A DNA stretch of 64,000 nucleotides from DATFDN01 sp035685165 (GCA_035685165.1 DASRBI010000008.1:1-64000), one strand, 5' to 3'. Counted from the stretch's first letter, positions 16,407 to 24,225 are shown. Translations and numbers: made by a program. Notes: generated by a model not told the origin, from the letters alone.

Positions 16407-18167
16407 CTAGGCCTCGCTGCCAACGCTGTGTCGTACCGAAAATAGCCCTTCCGGATCATAGCGGCGCTTCACCGCAAGCAGCCGTTCGTAGTTGCTTCCC
16501 CAGTACGCGCGCTGCCAATCCGGCTGGAACCAACTGCTCTCCGCGACATAGGCCCCCGCCCCGGGAGCGATTTTCCGCAGATCGGCAATGGCACGCCCGA
16601 CTTGCACCCCATCGCGCCGCGCCTGCTCGGAGTTCGGTTCGTGCCCGGCAATGCCGGGATAGGCCGGCGGGCCTTCGCTGCCGATAATCGCCAGCATGAA
16701 GGCCTCGGCGACGGCCGGATTCATCGGGGTCTCGCGCGCGGCCGCTATCGCTTCCGATGCGCCGCCGGCCAGTCCCTTCTGGAAGTGCATCTCGACCGGC
16801 CGGTGCCGGCTCGCTGCCATCAGCGCATCGGCGAGACCGGCGCGTTGGTCCGGATCCAATAGCCGCGCGGGCAGCCAGATCGACTCGTAGCCGTAGATCA
16901 CATGGCCGGCTTCGGCGCGGTTCGCGGCCCAGAAGAAGTCGGTCACGGCCGACCCAGGGCGGTCGTCGAACACGACAGCGTTGGGCGCAAACCGGGCGAG
17001 GGCAGCGCCGTCCCAGCGCATGCGGCCGGGTCCGGCGACGATCATGGGCGGATCGCCCGCCACTTCCGCATCGGCGGCGACAACGGCGAGGAAGGGCTGC
17101 CAGAGTGCCCTCATCGCCGCCTCGTCCAACCCTTGCGAATTCATCGCGATCCGCAGGCGGTTGTCCGGGCCGACGCGCGCCAGTTCGCCCCAATGCGGCG
17201 TGCACAGCGCGTCGGCGTAGAAACCGACGAACGCTCCGATCAGTCGCCGGTACGCCGCATCGGACCGCGCCTGCACGTCGAGCGCGATATGCCCGAACAC
17301 CTCGGGCAGGTCCCAGGTCCGCAAGGTCAGCCGGGTCACCACGCCGAAAGTGCCACCGCCGCCGCCCTTCAACGCCCAGAACAGATCGGGCTCTCGGCAG
17401 GCATTCACCACGCGCACCGCTCCGTCGGCGGTCACGATTTCCGCTTCCAGAAGCGATGCGCCGGCAAGACCGAACCGCTTGGAGTAGGTGCCAAAGCCGC
17501 CGCCCTGCACGAGCCCGGCAACGCCCACGGTCAGGCATCCGCCGCCTTGCACATAGCGTCCGGCCTCGGTCGTCACCCGCTGGTAAGCCTCGCCCCAGAT
17601 CGCGCCTGCGCCGACCGTCACCGCCGGAGCCGGCGCCATTTGCTTCTCGCAGCCCATCGGCACGAAGGCATCGTGCAGCGCGATCCCGTTCATCGGGCGC
17701 GTCCAGATCATCAACGAGTCGGGCGCGTTCGAGGTTCCGAGATAGGAATGCCCGCCGCCCCGGATGACCAGCCGCACCTTGTGCGTCCGCGCAAAATTCA
17801 CCGCGGCCGCGACATGCGCGCTGCTTTGCGGCGCGAGCGCATAGCGGCTCGGCTGGGTCCACCACGCACCGACCCAGCCAAGCGTCTGGGTCAAGGCCGG
17901 GTCGTCGCGGATGAAGTAGGGGTTTTTCAAGTTCCGGAACAGCGCCGCGCATTCCGCGCCGTCGGGATGGGTCTGGCACGCTTCGAACGGCGAGCGGATC
18001 GCGCTCAGATTGCCGCTGACCAGCCGGCCGAGGTCCCCCCACTCGGCTGGTGAGGGCCAGCCGCCGCCTTCCGCTGGGCTTCCCGCCGCACCCGCTCCGC
18101 GCGCAGCGGCCAGCAACGGGATCGCCGCCGCGGTGCCAATCATTTGCCGCCGCCGTAGACCGTCCAT
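16407..18167 (-). CDS. Secreted FAD-linked oxidase, berberine-bridge type
   Basis: The 586-residue flavoenzyme has a twin-arginine-like signal (LRRRQMIGTAAAIPLLAA) at its N-terminus, so it is probably folded with FAD and exported to the periplasm. The FAD_binding_4 domain carries RLVIRGGGHSYLG with His140, and GGGCLTVGVAGLVQGGGFG with Cys211; in the berberine-bridge/glucooligosaccharide oxidase group these two residues bind FAD covalently at two points. The BBE domain ends with WGSNYERLLAVKRRYDPEGLF. The ATG ending at 18167 is chosen over one nine codons upstream because GGGGAGG precedes it at good spacing. The substrate is unknown (sugar, alkaloid-like or aromatic alcohol). Confidence 0.88.
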   Translation of the reverse strand: MDGLRRRQMIGTAAAIPLLAAARGAGAAGSPAEGGGWPSPAEWGDLGRLVSGNLSAIRSPFEACQTHPDGAECAALFRNLKNPYFIRDDPALTQTLGWVGAWWTQPSRYALAPQSSAHVAAAVNFARTHKVRLVIRGGGHSYLGTSNAPDSLMIWTRPMNGIALHDAFVPMGCEKQMAPAPAVTVGAGAIWGEAYQRVTTEAGRYVQGGGCLTVGVAGLVQGGGFGTYSKRFGLAGASLLEAEIVTADGAVRVVNACREPDLFWALKGGGGGTFGVVTRLTLRTWDLPEVFGHIALDVQARSDAAYRRLIGAFVGFYADALCTPHWGELARVGPDNRLRIAMNSQGLDEAAMRALWQPFLAVVAADAEVAGDPPMIVAGPGRMRWDGAALARFAPNAVVFDDRPGSAVTDFFWAANRAEAGHVIYGYESIWLPARLLDPDQRAGLADALMAASRHRPVEMHFQKGLAGGASEAIAAARETPMNPAVAEAFMLAIIGSEGPPAYPGIAGHEPNSEQARRDGVQVGRAIADLRKIAPGAGAYVAESSWFQPDWQRAYWGSNYERLLAVKRRYDPEGLFSVRHSVGSEA

Positions 18168-18212
18168 TCCGGTTCGCCTCCCCGATCGGGGCATTCACGC
18201 CGCGCTGGGGGG

Positions 18213-18249
18213 AAAAGAAAAAGGGGCGGGAGGGTCGCCCTCCCGCCCC
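18213..18249 (-). terminator. Intrinsic terminator of the ammonium transporter gene
   Basis: Read on the minus strand, GGGGCGGGAGGG pairs perfectly over 12 bases with CCCTCCCGCCCC across a 3-base loop and is followed by TTTTTCTTTT. It lies 15 bases after the amt stop codon and is the clearest rho-independent terminator in the window. Confidence 0.92.
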
Positions 18250-18264
18250 GGCCGCGCCGGTTCT

Positions 18265-19584
18265 CTACTCGCCTTCGACGCCGATCGCGTACGCCGTTTC
18301 GCCGTGCACCGCGTCATCGCCGACGCGCAGCGTCGCCTCATCCATACGCAGCGGGACGATGAACGAGATCACCTTCAGAATGATGAACGTCGCAATCGCG
18401 TTGTAGATGATGATGAACAGCGCGCCGTAGAGCTGTAGCAGCAATTGGTGGGCGTTGCCGTATAGCAGCCCGGTCACGTTCACGCCGGGCGCGTCCTTCT
18501 CTGTCCCGATATATTCGAGCATGTCGGGATTGGCGAAGATGCCCGTCAGCAGGCCGCCCATCAGCCCGGCCACGCCGTGGGTCGAGAAAACGCCGAGCGT
18601 GTCATCGACCTTCTGCATGAAGGCGGTCTTGGCCAGCCAGTTCATGCTCATCCACGGGATGATGCCGGCGCACACGCCGATCGCGATGGCACCCCAGCCG
18701 TTCACGTAGCCGGCGGCCGGTGTGATCCCCACGAGCCCGGCGATCATGCCGTTCACCGCGCCGATGATGGAGGGCTTGCCGTAGGCCATTTTATCAAGCG
18801 CCGTCCAGACGAGCAGAGCGACCGCCGTGCAGAGATTGGTGTTCAGCACCGCGGCACCCGCGTCGGCATTGGCGAAATACGGGTCGCCGCCGTTGAAGCC
18901 GTTCCAGCCGAGCCAAAGAATGCCCGCCCCCACCAGCGTGATCAGCAGGCTGTTGGGCGGGAAATTCTGCCGGTCGGTATCGAGCCGCGGGCCGATCACC
19001 CACGCCGCCACGAAGCCCGACGTGCCGGCCGCCAGATGGATCACGTAGCCGCCCGAGAAGTCCGCTACGCCCATGCCGGCGAGCCAGCCGCCGCCCCACA
19101 GGCTAAACGCCCCCACCGTGTAAACGAGCGTCATCCAGAGCGGGCAGAAGATCGCCCAGGCGGTGAAGTTCATCCGCCCCAGCACCGATCCGGCCAGAAT
19201 GATGACGGTGATGGCGGCGAAGACGAACTGGAAGAACACCAGCGTCGCCATCGGGAAGGCGAGCGGCGGCATCCCGGAGGCGGCGGCCGGTATCGTCGCC
19301 TGGCTCAAGCTGAACCCGGCCGAGAGGGCGGGCGAGGGGACGCCGAGGAACGGAAACCACTGCTCGCCGAAGGACATGTTGTAGTCGAACAGCAACCAGA
19401 CGATCAGCACCGACGCGAAGGCGTACATCGCCATGAAGGCCGAGTTGATCGCCCATTTCTTCTTGACTACGCCGCCATAGAGGACAACCAGGCCCGGAAT
19501 GCTTTGCAGACCGACGAACGTGGCCGCTGCAAGCTGCCATGCGTTGTCCCCGGTATCGAGCCATTTTGGTGAGGGTACGAGCAT
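18265..19584 (-). CDS. amt: Ammonium transporter, Amt family
   Basis: The 439-residue inner-membrane channel has the 11-helix Amt fold. The pore histidine pair is visible as His183 in GGYVIHLAAGTSGF and in the later STHGVAGLMGGLLTG. The ammonium-recruitment aspartate region is GMGVADFSGG. The ATG at 19582-19584 sits five bases behind GGAGG; the frame is open upstream but includes the promoter. No glnK gene lies beside it, which is unusual. A sigma-54-type promoter precedes the gene and a perfect terminator follows it, so it is probably a single-gene transcript induced when nitrogen is short. Confidence 0.95.
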   Translation of the reverse strand: MLVPSPKWLDTGDNAWQLAAATFVGLQSIPGLVVLYGGVVKKKWAINSAFMAMYAFASVLIVWLLFDYNMSFGEQWFPFLGVPSPALSAGFSLSQATIPAAASGMPPLAFPMATLVFFQFVFAAITVIILAGSVLGRMNFTAWAIFCPLWMTLVYTVGAFSLWGGGWLAGMGVADFSGGYVIHLAAGTSGFVAAWVIGPRLDTDRQNFPPNSLLITLVGAGILWLGWNGFNGGDPYFANADAGAAVLNTNLCTAVALLVWTALDKMAYGKPSIIGAVNGMIAGLVGITPAAGYVNGWGAIAIGVCAGIIPWMSMNWLAKTAFMQKVDDTLGVFSTHGVAGLMGGLLTGIFANPDMLEYIGTEKDAPGVNVTGLLYGNAHQLLLQLYGALFIIIYNAIATFIILKVISFIVPLRMDEATLRVGDDAVHGETAYAIGVEGE

Positions 19585-19638
19585 AAAGCCTCCGTCCGAA
19601 TCGTTTCCGCCGCCAACGCCTCGGCTTGGATCGTTTCG

Positions 19639-19654
19639 TGCAAGGGCTGTGCCG
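19639..19654 (-). promoter_or_regulatory. Sigma-54 (-24/-12) promoter of amt
   Basis: On the minus strand the sequence is CGGCACAGCCCTTGCA, with the invariant GG and GC separated by exactly ten bases. Ten of the twelve specified positions of the TGGCACG-N4-TTGCW consensus match. It lies about 55 bases before the amt start codon, the distance expected for an RpoN-dependent gene with a short leader. NtrC would be the likely activator. Confidence 0.72.
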
Positions 19655-19799
19655 CACCCGTTTCCCCACACGAAGGGGTCAGCACGGCACGAAAGGGCCT
19701 GCAGATGCTGGGGGGAGGGCGGATGCGGCCGATCCGCTGTATGCTGCGACGGCAACTGATCAATATGTAGGCAAAACCTGTGCGCCGGAGCCGCCCCGC

Positions 19800-20096
19800 T
19801 TGAACCGCTTTCTTTGTCCTGCCACCGCTACGTTGCTGCTCGGCGCCGCTGCGCCGACAACATCCGTCACCTGCACCAATCCCTACAGCGGCACATCCTG
19901 GCAAATCGAGATCGATTATGCGCGCGGCACGGTGGACGCGAATCCGGCAAAAATCAGCGCCGATTCAATCTCCTGGCACGATCCCCACGACGGCGGAAAC
20001 TACACGCTCGACCGCGCCTCCGGCGCCCTCACCGTCATCGTCGCCTCGAGCACCGGCGGTTATTTCCTGCACGACCGGTGCAAGCTGACCAACTGA
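19800..20096 (+). CDS. Small secreted hypothetical protein
   Basis: A 98-residue product starting with TTG at 19800 (GGAG nine bases upstream). The N-terminus (LNRFLCPATATLLLGAAAP) looks like a signal or lipoprotein-type leader. The mature part has two cysteines (SVTCTNPY near the front and HDRCKLTN at the end) and a beta-rich pattern (TSWQIEIDYARGTVD, NYTLDRASGALTVIV). No family is recognised. It is divergent from amt and overlaps the following phosphatase-kinase gene, so it may share that operon. Confidence 0.6.
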   Translation: MNRFLCPATATLLLGAAAPTTSVTCTNPYSGTSWQIEIDYARGTVDANPAKISADSISWHDPHDGGNYTLDRASGALTVIVASSTGGYFLHDRCKLTN

Positions 20097-21823
20097 GCCC
20101 ACCCGGGCGCGACGATACGGCGGCGATCCCGCGCGTCTCGGTCGGATTCGCGTCGGAGACCGGGCCCAGGCCGGCCAACGAGGATTTCGTCGGCGCCGTG
20201 CTCGCCGGTTCGAGGCCCGAGGACCGGCGCGACGTCGCCGCCGTGGTGGCCGACGGCATTGGCGGCGCGAAAGGCGGGCGCGAGGCGGCGGAGACGGCCG
20301 TGCGGGGTTTTCTCGACGGGCTCTGGGACGTACCGCCGACCATGGAAATCCGCCGGGCCGGCGCCCGCATCCTAAATGCGCTCAATTCCTGGCTGCACGC
20401 CCAGGGCCAGCAGGACCCCGCCCTTGCCGGCATGGGCTGCACCTTCACCGCCCTCGTCCTGCGGGGCCGGCTCGCCCACGTGCTCCATGTCGGCGACACG
20501 CGCGCCTACCGGCTGAGCGCCGACCGCCTCACGCGGCTCACCGAGGACCATGTGCGCGATGGCGCCGACGGCCGCCGCCTGCTTTACCGCGCCCTCGGCA
20601 TCGAGGCCGAGCTTCGGCTCGACTACGCGAACCAACCGATGGCCCTGCACGACCGCTTTCTACTGTGCAGCGACGGGGTGCACGGGCCGCTCCAGGACGC
20701 CACCATCGCCGAGATCCTCCGCGTCCGCTCCGCCCCCGCCGACACCGCCCGGGCGCTGGTTTCCGCCGCGCTGAACGCAGGCGGCACGGACAACGCGACC
20801 GCCCTCGTGCTCGACGTGGTGGCCCTGCCCACGGCGCGCCCGGCCGATGTGGGCGGCGCGATCCGCCGCCTGCCGCTGATCCCAGTGCCGCGCGGCGGCG
20901 AGGCGATCGACGGGTTCGTGCTGAAGGCAATGGTCTCCGACGGCCCTTACAGCCGCCTGTTCAGCGCCATCGACGAGATCGACGGCGGCACCGTCTGCCT
21001 CAAGTTTCCCAAGCCCCAGGTCGCCGAGGTGGCGAGCCACCACGCCGCCTTCGTCCGCGAGGCCTGGGTCGGGCGCCATGTGGCGAGCCCCTGGGTCGCC
21101 CGGGTGATCGAGCTACCGGAGGGGCGGCAGACCTGCCTCTACACCGCCATGCCGCTCTACGAGGGCGAATTGCTGGAGAACCGGCTTGCTCGCGACCCGC
21201 GCATCGGGCTGGAGGAGGGCCGGACGATTGCACTGCGGCTGGCGCGCGGCGCCGCCGCGCTGCACCGGGCGGGGATCGTCCATCGCGACATCAAGCCCGA
21301 CAACATCCTGCTGGAGCCGGACGGGGGGCTGAAGCTCCTCGACCTCGGCGTGGTCCGCCTGCCCGGCCTGGAAGACGAGGCCCCCGCCGAGACGCCCGGC
21401 ACGGTCGCCTACATGGCGCCCGAGATGTTCGCGGGCGAGGCGGGCAATCCGGCGACCGACGTCTATGCGCTCGGCGTGACGCTATTCCGCGCCTTCACGG
21501 GCGAATATCCATACGGCAACACGGACGCGGTGGGCCGCAACCGGCTCGACCGGCCGAAGGACCTGGCCGCGCATCGGCCCGATCTTCCGTCCTGGCTCGC
21601 CGCACTCCTTTCCCGCGCGATCGCCGCCGATCCCGCCCAGCGCATCCAGGACATGGCCGAATTCGCCGCCGAGTTGGAGGCCGGCCCCGCCAACGCGCCC
21701 CCTATCCCCGCCCGGCCGCTGACGCTCTACGAGCGCGCCCCGGTGCGGTTCTGGCAGGCGGTTTCCGCCCTGCTCGCCATTGCCCTCGCCGCCTCCCTGC
21801 TCGCTTCGCATCTCGGGCGATAG
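20078..21823 (+). CDS. PP2C phosphatase fused to a Ser/Thr protein kinase, membrane-anchored
   Basis: The 581-residue protein joins two opposing signalling enzymes. Residues about 20-270 are a PP2C phosphatase with metal-binding Asp residues in RPANEDF and VVADGIGGAKGG, and LCSDGVHG and GGTDNATALVLD further on. Residues about 285-535 are a Hanks-type kinase with the ATP lysine in VCLKFPKP, catalytic IVHRDIKPDNILLE (HRD at about 402-404), DLG instead of DFG, and APE in AYMAPEMF. A single C-terminal membrane helix (about 555-577) follows. GTG 20078 is the only plausible start, overlapping the previous gene by 19 bases. In pseudomonads such fusions sit beside nitrate-assimilation genes; here it sits next to amt. 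Confidence 0.88.
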   Translation: MQADQLSPPGRDDTAAIPRVSVGFASETGPRPANEDFVGAVLAGSRPEDRRDVAAVVADGIGGAKGGREAAETAVRGFLDGLWDVPPTMEIRRAGARILNALNSWLHAQGQQDPALAGMGCTFTALVLRGRLAHVLHVGDTRAYRLSADRLTRLTEDHVRDGADGRRLLYRALGIEAELRLDYANQPMALHDRFLLCSDGVHGPLQDATIAEILRVRSAPADTARALVSAALNAGGTDNATALVLDVVALPTARPADVGGAIRRLPLIPVPRGGEAIDGFVLKAMVSDGPYSRLFSAIDEIDGGTVCLKFPKPQVAEVASHHAAFVREAWVGRHVASPWVARVIELPEGRQTCLYTAMPLYEGELLENRLARDPRIGLEEGRTIALRLARGAAALHRAGIVHRDIKPDNILLEPDGGLKLLDLGVVRLPGLEDEAPAETPGTVAYMAPEMFAGEAGNPATDVYALGVTLFRAFTGEYPYGNTDAVGRNRLDRPKDLAAHRPDLPSWLAALLSRAIAADPAQRIQDMAEFAAELEAGPANAPPIPARPLTLYERAPVRFWQAVSALLAIALAASLLASHLGR

Positions 21824-21825
21824 AT

Positions 21826-21872
21826 CACTCCCTCTCCGCCCCCTGGGGGCGCAGAGGGTTGCGGTGAGGGCC
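21826..21872. repeat. GC-rich palindromic intergenic repeat
   Basis: CCCTCT at 21830-21835 pairs with AGAGGG at 21853-21858, with an inner GCCCC/GGGGC stem, and is followed by the tail GGTGAGGGC. The same tail and stem style recur near 23120-23156, 38357-38470, 45118-45240 and 48082-48111. It is an extragenic repeat family rather than a gene-specific terminator. Confidence 0.55.
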
Positions 21873-21922
21873 GAACCGGTCCCGCTCCGCTTGCACGCCG
21901 CGCGGCCTTCGTGTAGTGCAAT

Positions 21923-21937
21923 TGCGAGTTACTCGCA
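21923..21937. promoter_or_regulatory. Perfect 7-1-7 palindrome, likely Fur-family operator
   Basis: TGCGAGT-T-ACTCGCA is a perfect palindrome of two 7-base arms around one base, the geometry of a minimal Fur box. It lies 24 bases before the start of an iron permease gene, and the surrounding sequence (AAT upstream) is AT-rich for this genome. The regulator (Fur, Mur or Irr) cannot be told from the site alone. Confidence 0.65.
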
Positions 21938-21961
21938 TCAGCCGCACGGACCCGCCGCGCC

Positions 21962-23095
21962 ATGCTCGTCAGTCTCATCATCGTCTTCCGCGAGGTGCTG
22001 GAGGCCGGCCTGATCGTGGGCATCGTGCTCGCCGCGACCGAGGGCGTGCGCGGCCGCGGGCGCTGGATCGCCGGCGGCATCGCCGCGGGGGTCGCCGGCA
22101 CCGCCCTCGTCGCCGCCTTCGCCGGTGCGCTCTCCAACGCGTTCCAGGGCGCGGGACAGGAGGTGTTCACCGCCGGCATCCTGCTGTTCGCGGTGGTTAT
22201 GTTGAGCTGGCATATCATCTGGATGTCGGCGCACAGCCGCACCATGGCCGCCGAGTTCAAGGCGGTCGGGCGGGCGGTGCGGCTCGGCGAACGCTCGCTC
22301 GCCGCCCTCGGCGCCGTGGTCGCCGTCGCGGTGCTGCGCGAAGGCGCCGAGGTCGTGCTGTTCCTGCTCGGCGTCGTCACCGCCTCCCCTATCGGAGCGG
22401 GCGCGCTGCTCGCGGGCGGCGTCGCCGGGCTGCTCGCGGCCGCGGCGGTCTCCTGGCTGCTTTACCGGGGCCTGGTCGCGATCCCGCTGCGCTACCTTTT
22501 CACGGTCACCAACGCGCTGATCGCCCTGCTCGCCGCCGGGATGGCCGGGCAGGCCGCCGCCGTGCTGCATTCGGCGGACCTGCTGCCCGGATGGGGCGAG
22601 CAGCTTTGGGATACGAGTTGGCTCCTGCCGGACGGGACGCTGGTCGGGCGCAGCCTGCACGCGCTCATCGGCTATTCCGCCCGCCCCTGCGGCATCCAGC
22701 TCGCCGCCTGGGCCGCGACCCTCGCCGCCCTGTGGATCGCCACGCGCCTGAGCGGCCGTCCCCGCCCAAAGACGGTCGCGGTCGTCGCCATGGCCGCGCT
22801 TGTCCTCGGCGCCGCCACCGCTGCCAGGGCGGACGAGACGATCGGGATCGAATTCCGCCAGCACCGCTTCGTGCCCGACCACATCACCGTGCCCGCGAAC
22901 CAGAAGTTCCGCCTGTTGGTGAAGAACACCGACGACACCGCCGACGAGTTCGAAAGCACCGACCTCAACCGCGAGAAGCTGGTCGCCCCGGGCCAGACGA
23001 TCACTGTTTTCCTCGGCCCGCTCGACCCAGGCACCTACCACTTCTTCGGCGACTTCCATCAGGATACCGCCCAGGGCGTAATGGTCGCGAAGTGA
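21962..23095 (+). CDS. FTR1-type iron permease fused to a periplasmic cupredoxin domain
   Basis: The 377-residue protein is a high-affinity iron permease. It has seven predicted membrane helices and the two R-E-x-x-E iron motifs, FREVLEAG (Arg10 to Glu14) and LREGAEVV (Arg126 to Glu130). After the last helix (VAVVAMAALVLGAATAA) the chain continues into a cupredoxin-like domain at about 283-377 (EFRQHRFVPDHITVPANQKF, FLGPLDPGTYHFFGDFHQ). In FtrABCD and EfeUOB systems permease and cupredoxin are separate proteins, so this is a fusion. A palindrome resembling a Fur box precedes it. The following outer-membrane-like gene overlaps by four bases. Confidence 0.9.
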   Translation: MLVSLIIVFREVLEAGLIVGIVLAATEGVRGRGRWIAGGIAAGVAGTALVAAFAGALSNAFQGAGQEVFTAGILLFAVVMLSWHIIWMSAHSRTMAAEFKAVGRAVRLGERSLAALGAVVAVAVLREGAEVVLFLLGVVTASPIGAGALLAGGVAGLLAAAAVSWLLYRGLVAIPLRYLFTVTNALIALLAAGMAGQAAAVLHSADLLPGWGEQLWDTSWLLPDGTLVGRSLHALIGYSARPCGIQLAAWAATLAALWIATRLSGRPRPKTVAVVAMAALVLGAATAARADETIGIEFRQHRFVPDHITVPANQKFRLLVKNTDDTADEFESTDLNREKLVAPGQTITVFLGPLDPGTYHFFGDFHQDTAQGVMVAK

Positions 23096-23928
23096 CGGCC
23101 CCCGTTCGCTTCTCCCGCCGCGCGGCGGGGGTCGGCGCGAAGCGCCGGGTGAGGGTCCGTGCCGCGGCGCTGATCGCGGCGAGCCTCACCTTCGCCGCCC
23201 CCGCGGCACGGGCCGATTTCCACATCGTCTATCCGAACGAGATCGACCTCGGCGAACTCGAGATCGAGCATAACGGCGCCTATTCCTTCGGCCGCAACCC
23301 CGCCCTCGCGGGCGGGCAAAGCTACACGCTCGAGCTCGGCACTGGTCTCACGCCCTGGTGGCACAGCGAGATCGAGCTCGGGTTCGATAACGACCCCGAG
23401 AACGGGCAGCCGACCCAACTGACCCAGCTCGTCACCGAGAACACGTTCCAACTCACCGAACCGGGCGCGTATTTCGCCGATTTCGGCTTCTACGTCGAAT
23501 ACGGCCAGTCGCTGACGCGCGGCCGCTTCGCCGCGTCGAACGAACTCACTGCCGGCCCCTTGATCGCGAAAGACATCGGCCGCACGACGACCACCATCAA
23601 CCTGTTCCTGACCCGCCTCCTTGGCCCCGACCAGGACACGCAGGGGGTGGATTTCACCTATGCGTGGCAGACGCGGTGGAACCTCTGGGCGCCGCTCTCC
23701 CCCGCGATCGAGTTCTACGGCGACACCGGTGTAGTCGGCGCGATGCCGAGCTTTTCCAAGCAGTTCCTGATCATCGGCCCGGTCGGCGTCGGCTCGCTGC
23801 CGCTGAGCAAGCTCGGGCTCGGCAGGGCCGGCCGGCTCAAATACGAAATCGGCTACCTGTTCGGCGCCACCTCCGCCAGTCCCACCGGGACCCTGCGCTG
23901 GCGGATCGAGCTCGAGGTGCCGTTCTGA
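23092..23928 (+). CDS. Exported beta-barrel-like protein of the iron uptake operon
   Basis: The 278-residue frame begins at GTG 23092, overlapping the permease stop (GTGA); a second GTG at 23149 would give a tighter signal peptide (RVRAAALIAASLTFAAPAARA). The mature part alternates polar and hydrophobic residues in many short strands (YTLELGTGLTPWWHSEIELG, YFADFGFYVEYG) and ends in Phe (ELEVPF), as outer-membrane barrels do. I do not know the family by name. Gene order suggests a role in metal passage across the outer membrane. The segment between the two possible starts resembles the palindromic repeat found elsewhere, favouring the later start. Confidence 0.72.
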   Translation: MTAPVRFSRRAAGVGAKRRVRVRAAALIAASLTFAAPAARADFHIVYPNEIDLGELEIEHNGAYSFGRNPALAGGQSYTLELGTGLTPWWHSEIELGFDNDPENGQPTQLTQLVTENTFQLTEPGAYFADFGFYVEYGQSLTRGRFAASNELTAGPLIAKDIGRTTTTINLFLTRLLGPDQDTQGVDFTYAWQTRWNLWAPLSPAIEFYGDTGVVGAMPSFSKQFLIIGPVGVGSLPLSKLGLGRAGRLKYEIGYLFGATSASPTGTLRWRIELEVPF

Positions 23929-23931
23929 CGC

Positions 23932-23961
23932 TTGACGCACGGGCGCAGGGCCGCGTACTCC
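23932..23961 (+). promoter_or_regulatory. Possible promoter of tRNA-Val
   Basis: TTGACG at 23932-23937 is followed after 18 bases by TACTCC at 23956-23961, about 14 bases before the mature tRNA. The -35 is good and the -10 weak. It begins just after the stop codon of the preceding gene. Confidence 0.4.
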
Positions 23962-23974
23962 ACCCGAACGGCCC

Positions 23975-24048
23975 GGGCGCGTAGCTCAGCGGGAGAGCAT
24001 CGCCTTCACACGGCGGGGGTCGTAGGTTCAATCCCTACCGCGCCCACC
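23975..24048 (+). tRNA. tRNA-Val (anticodon CAC)
   Basis: The full cloverleaf can be drawn. The acceptor stem GGGCGCG pairs with CGCGCCC, the D stem GCTC with GAGC, the anticodon stem TCGCC with GGCGG around loop TTCACAC, and the T stem GTAGG with CCTAC around TTCAATC. The anticodon CAC reads GUG. The CCA end is encoded at 24046-24048. Confidence 0.96.
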
Positions 24049-24070
24049 ACCCGTCCACGATCACCGCGCT

Positions 24071-24215
24071 CAGGTGGACACCTACCCAGGCCGCCCCACC
24101 CGCCAGGTGACAACATCGCCCCTCGCGGACCCTCCGCGGTGACAACTTGCCTTATTTGCCGCCCCGCAAGTGACAACTTGCCGCCCGAACCCGCCCCTCA
24201 GGTGGTCACTTGACC
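24071..24215. repeat. Five direct repeats spaced 31-33 bp apart
   Basis: Units start at 24071 (CAGGTGGACACC), 24104 (CAGGTGACAACATCGCC), 24136 (GCGGTGACAACTTGCC), 24167 (CAAGTGACAACTTGCC) and 24199 (CAGGTGGTCACTTGACC). Steps are 33, 32, 31 and 32 bases, close to three helical turns, so all units face the same side of the DNA. The array lies between tRNA-Val and the TetR-like gene. It could be a multi-site operator or a remnant of an IS21-type end, which carries repeated internal sequences. Confidence 0.65.
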
Positions 24216-24225
24216 TCTCCGTTAG

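Noticed and set aside
24071..24215. CRISPR array
   Set aside because: The five units are degenerate and only about 16 bases long, the spaces between them are about 16 bases, and no cas genes are present.
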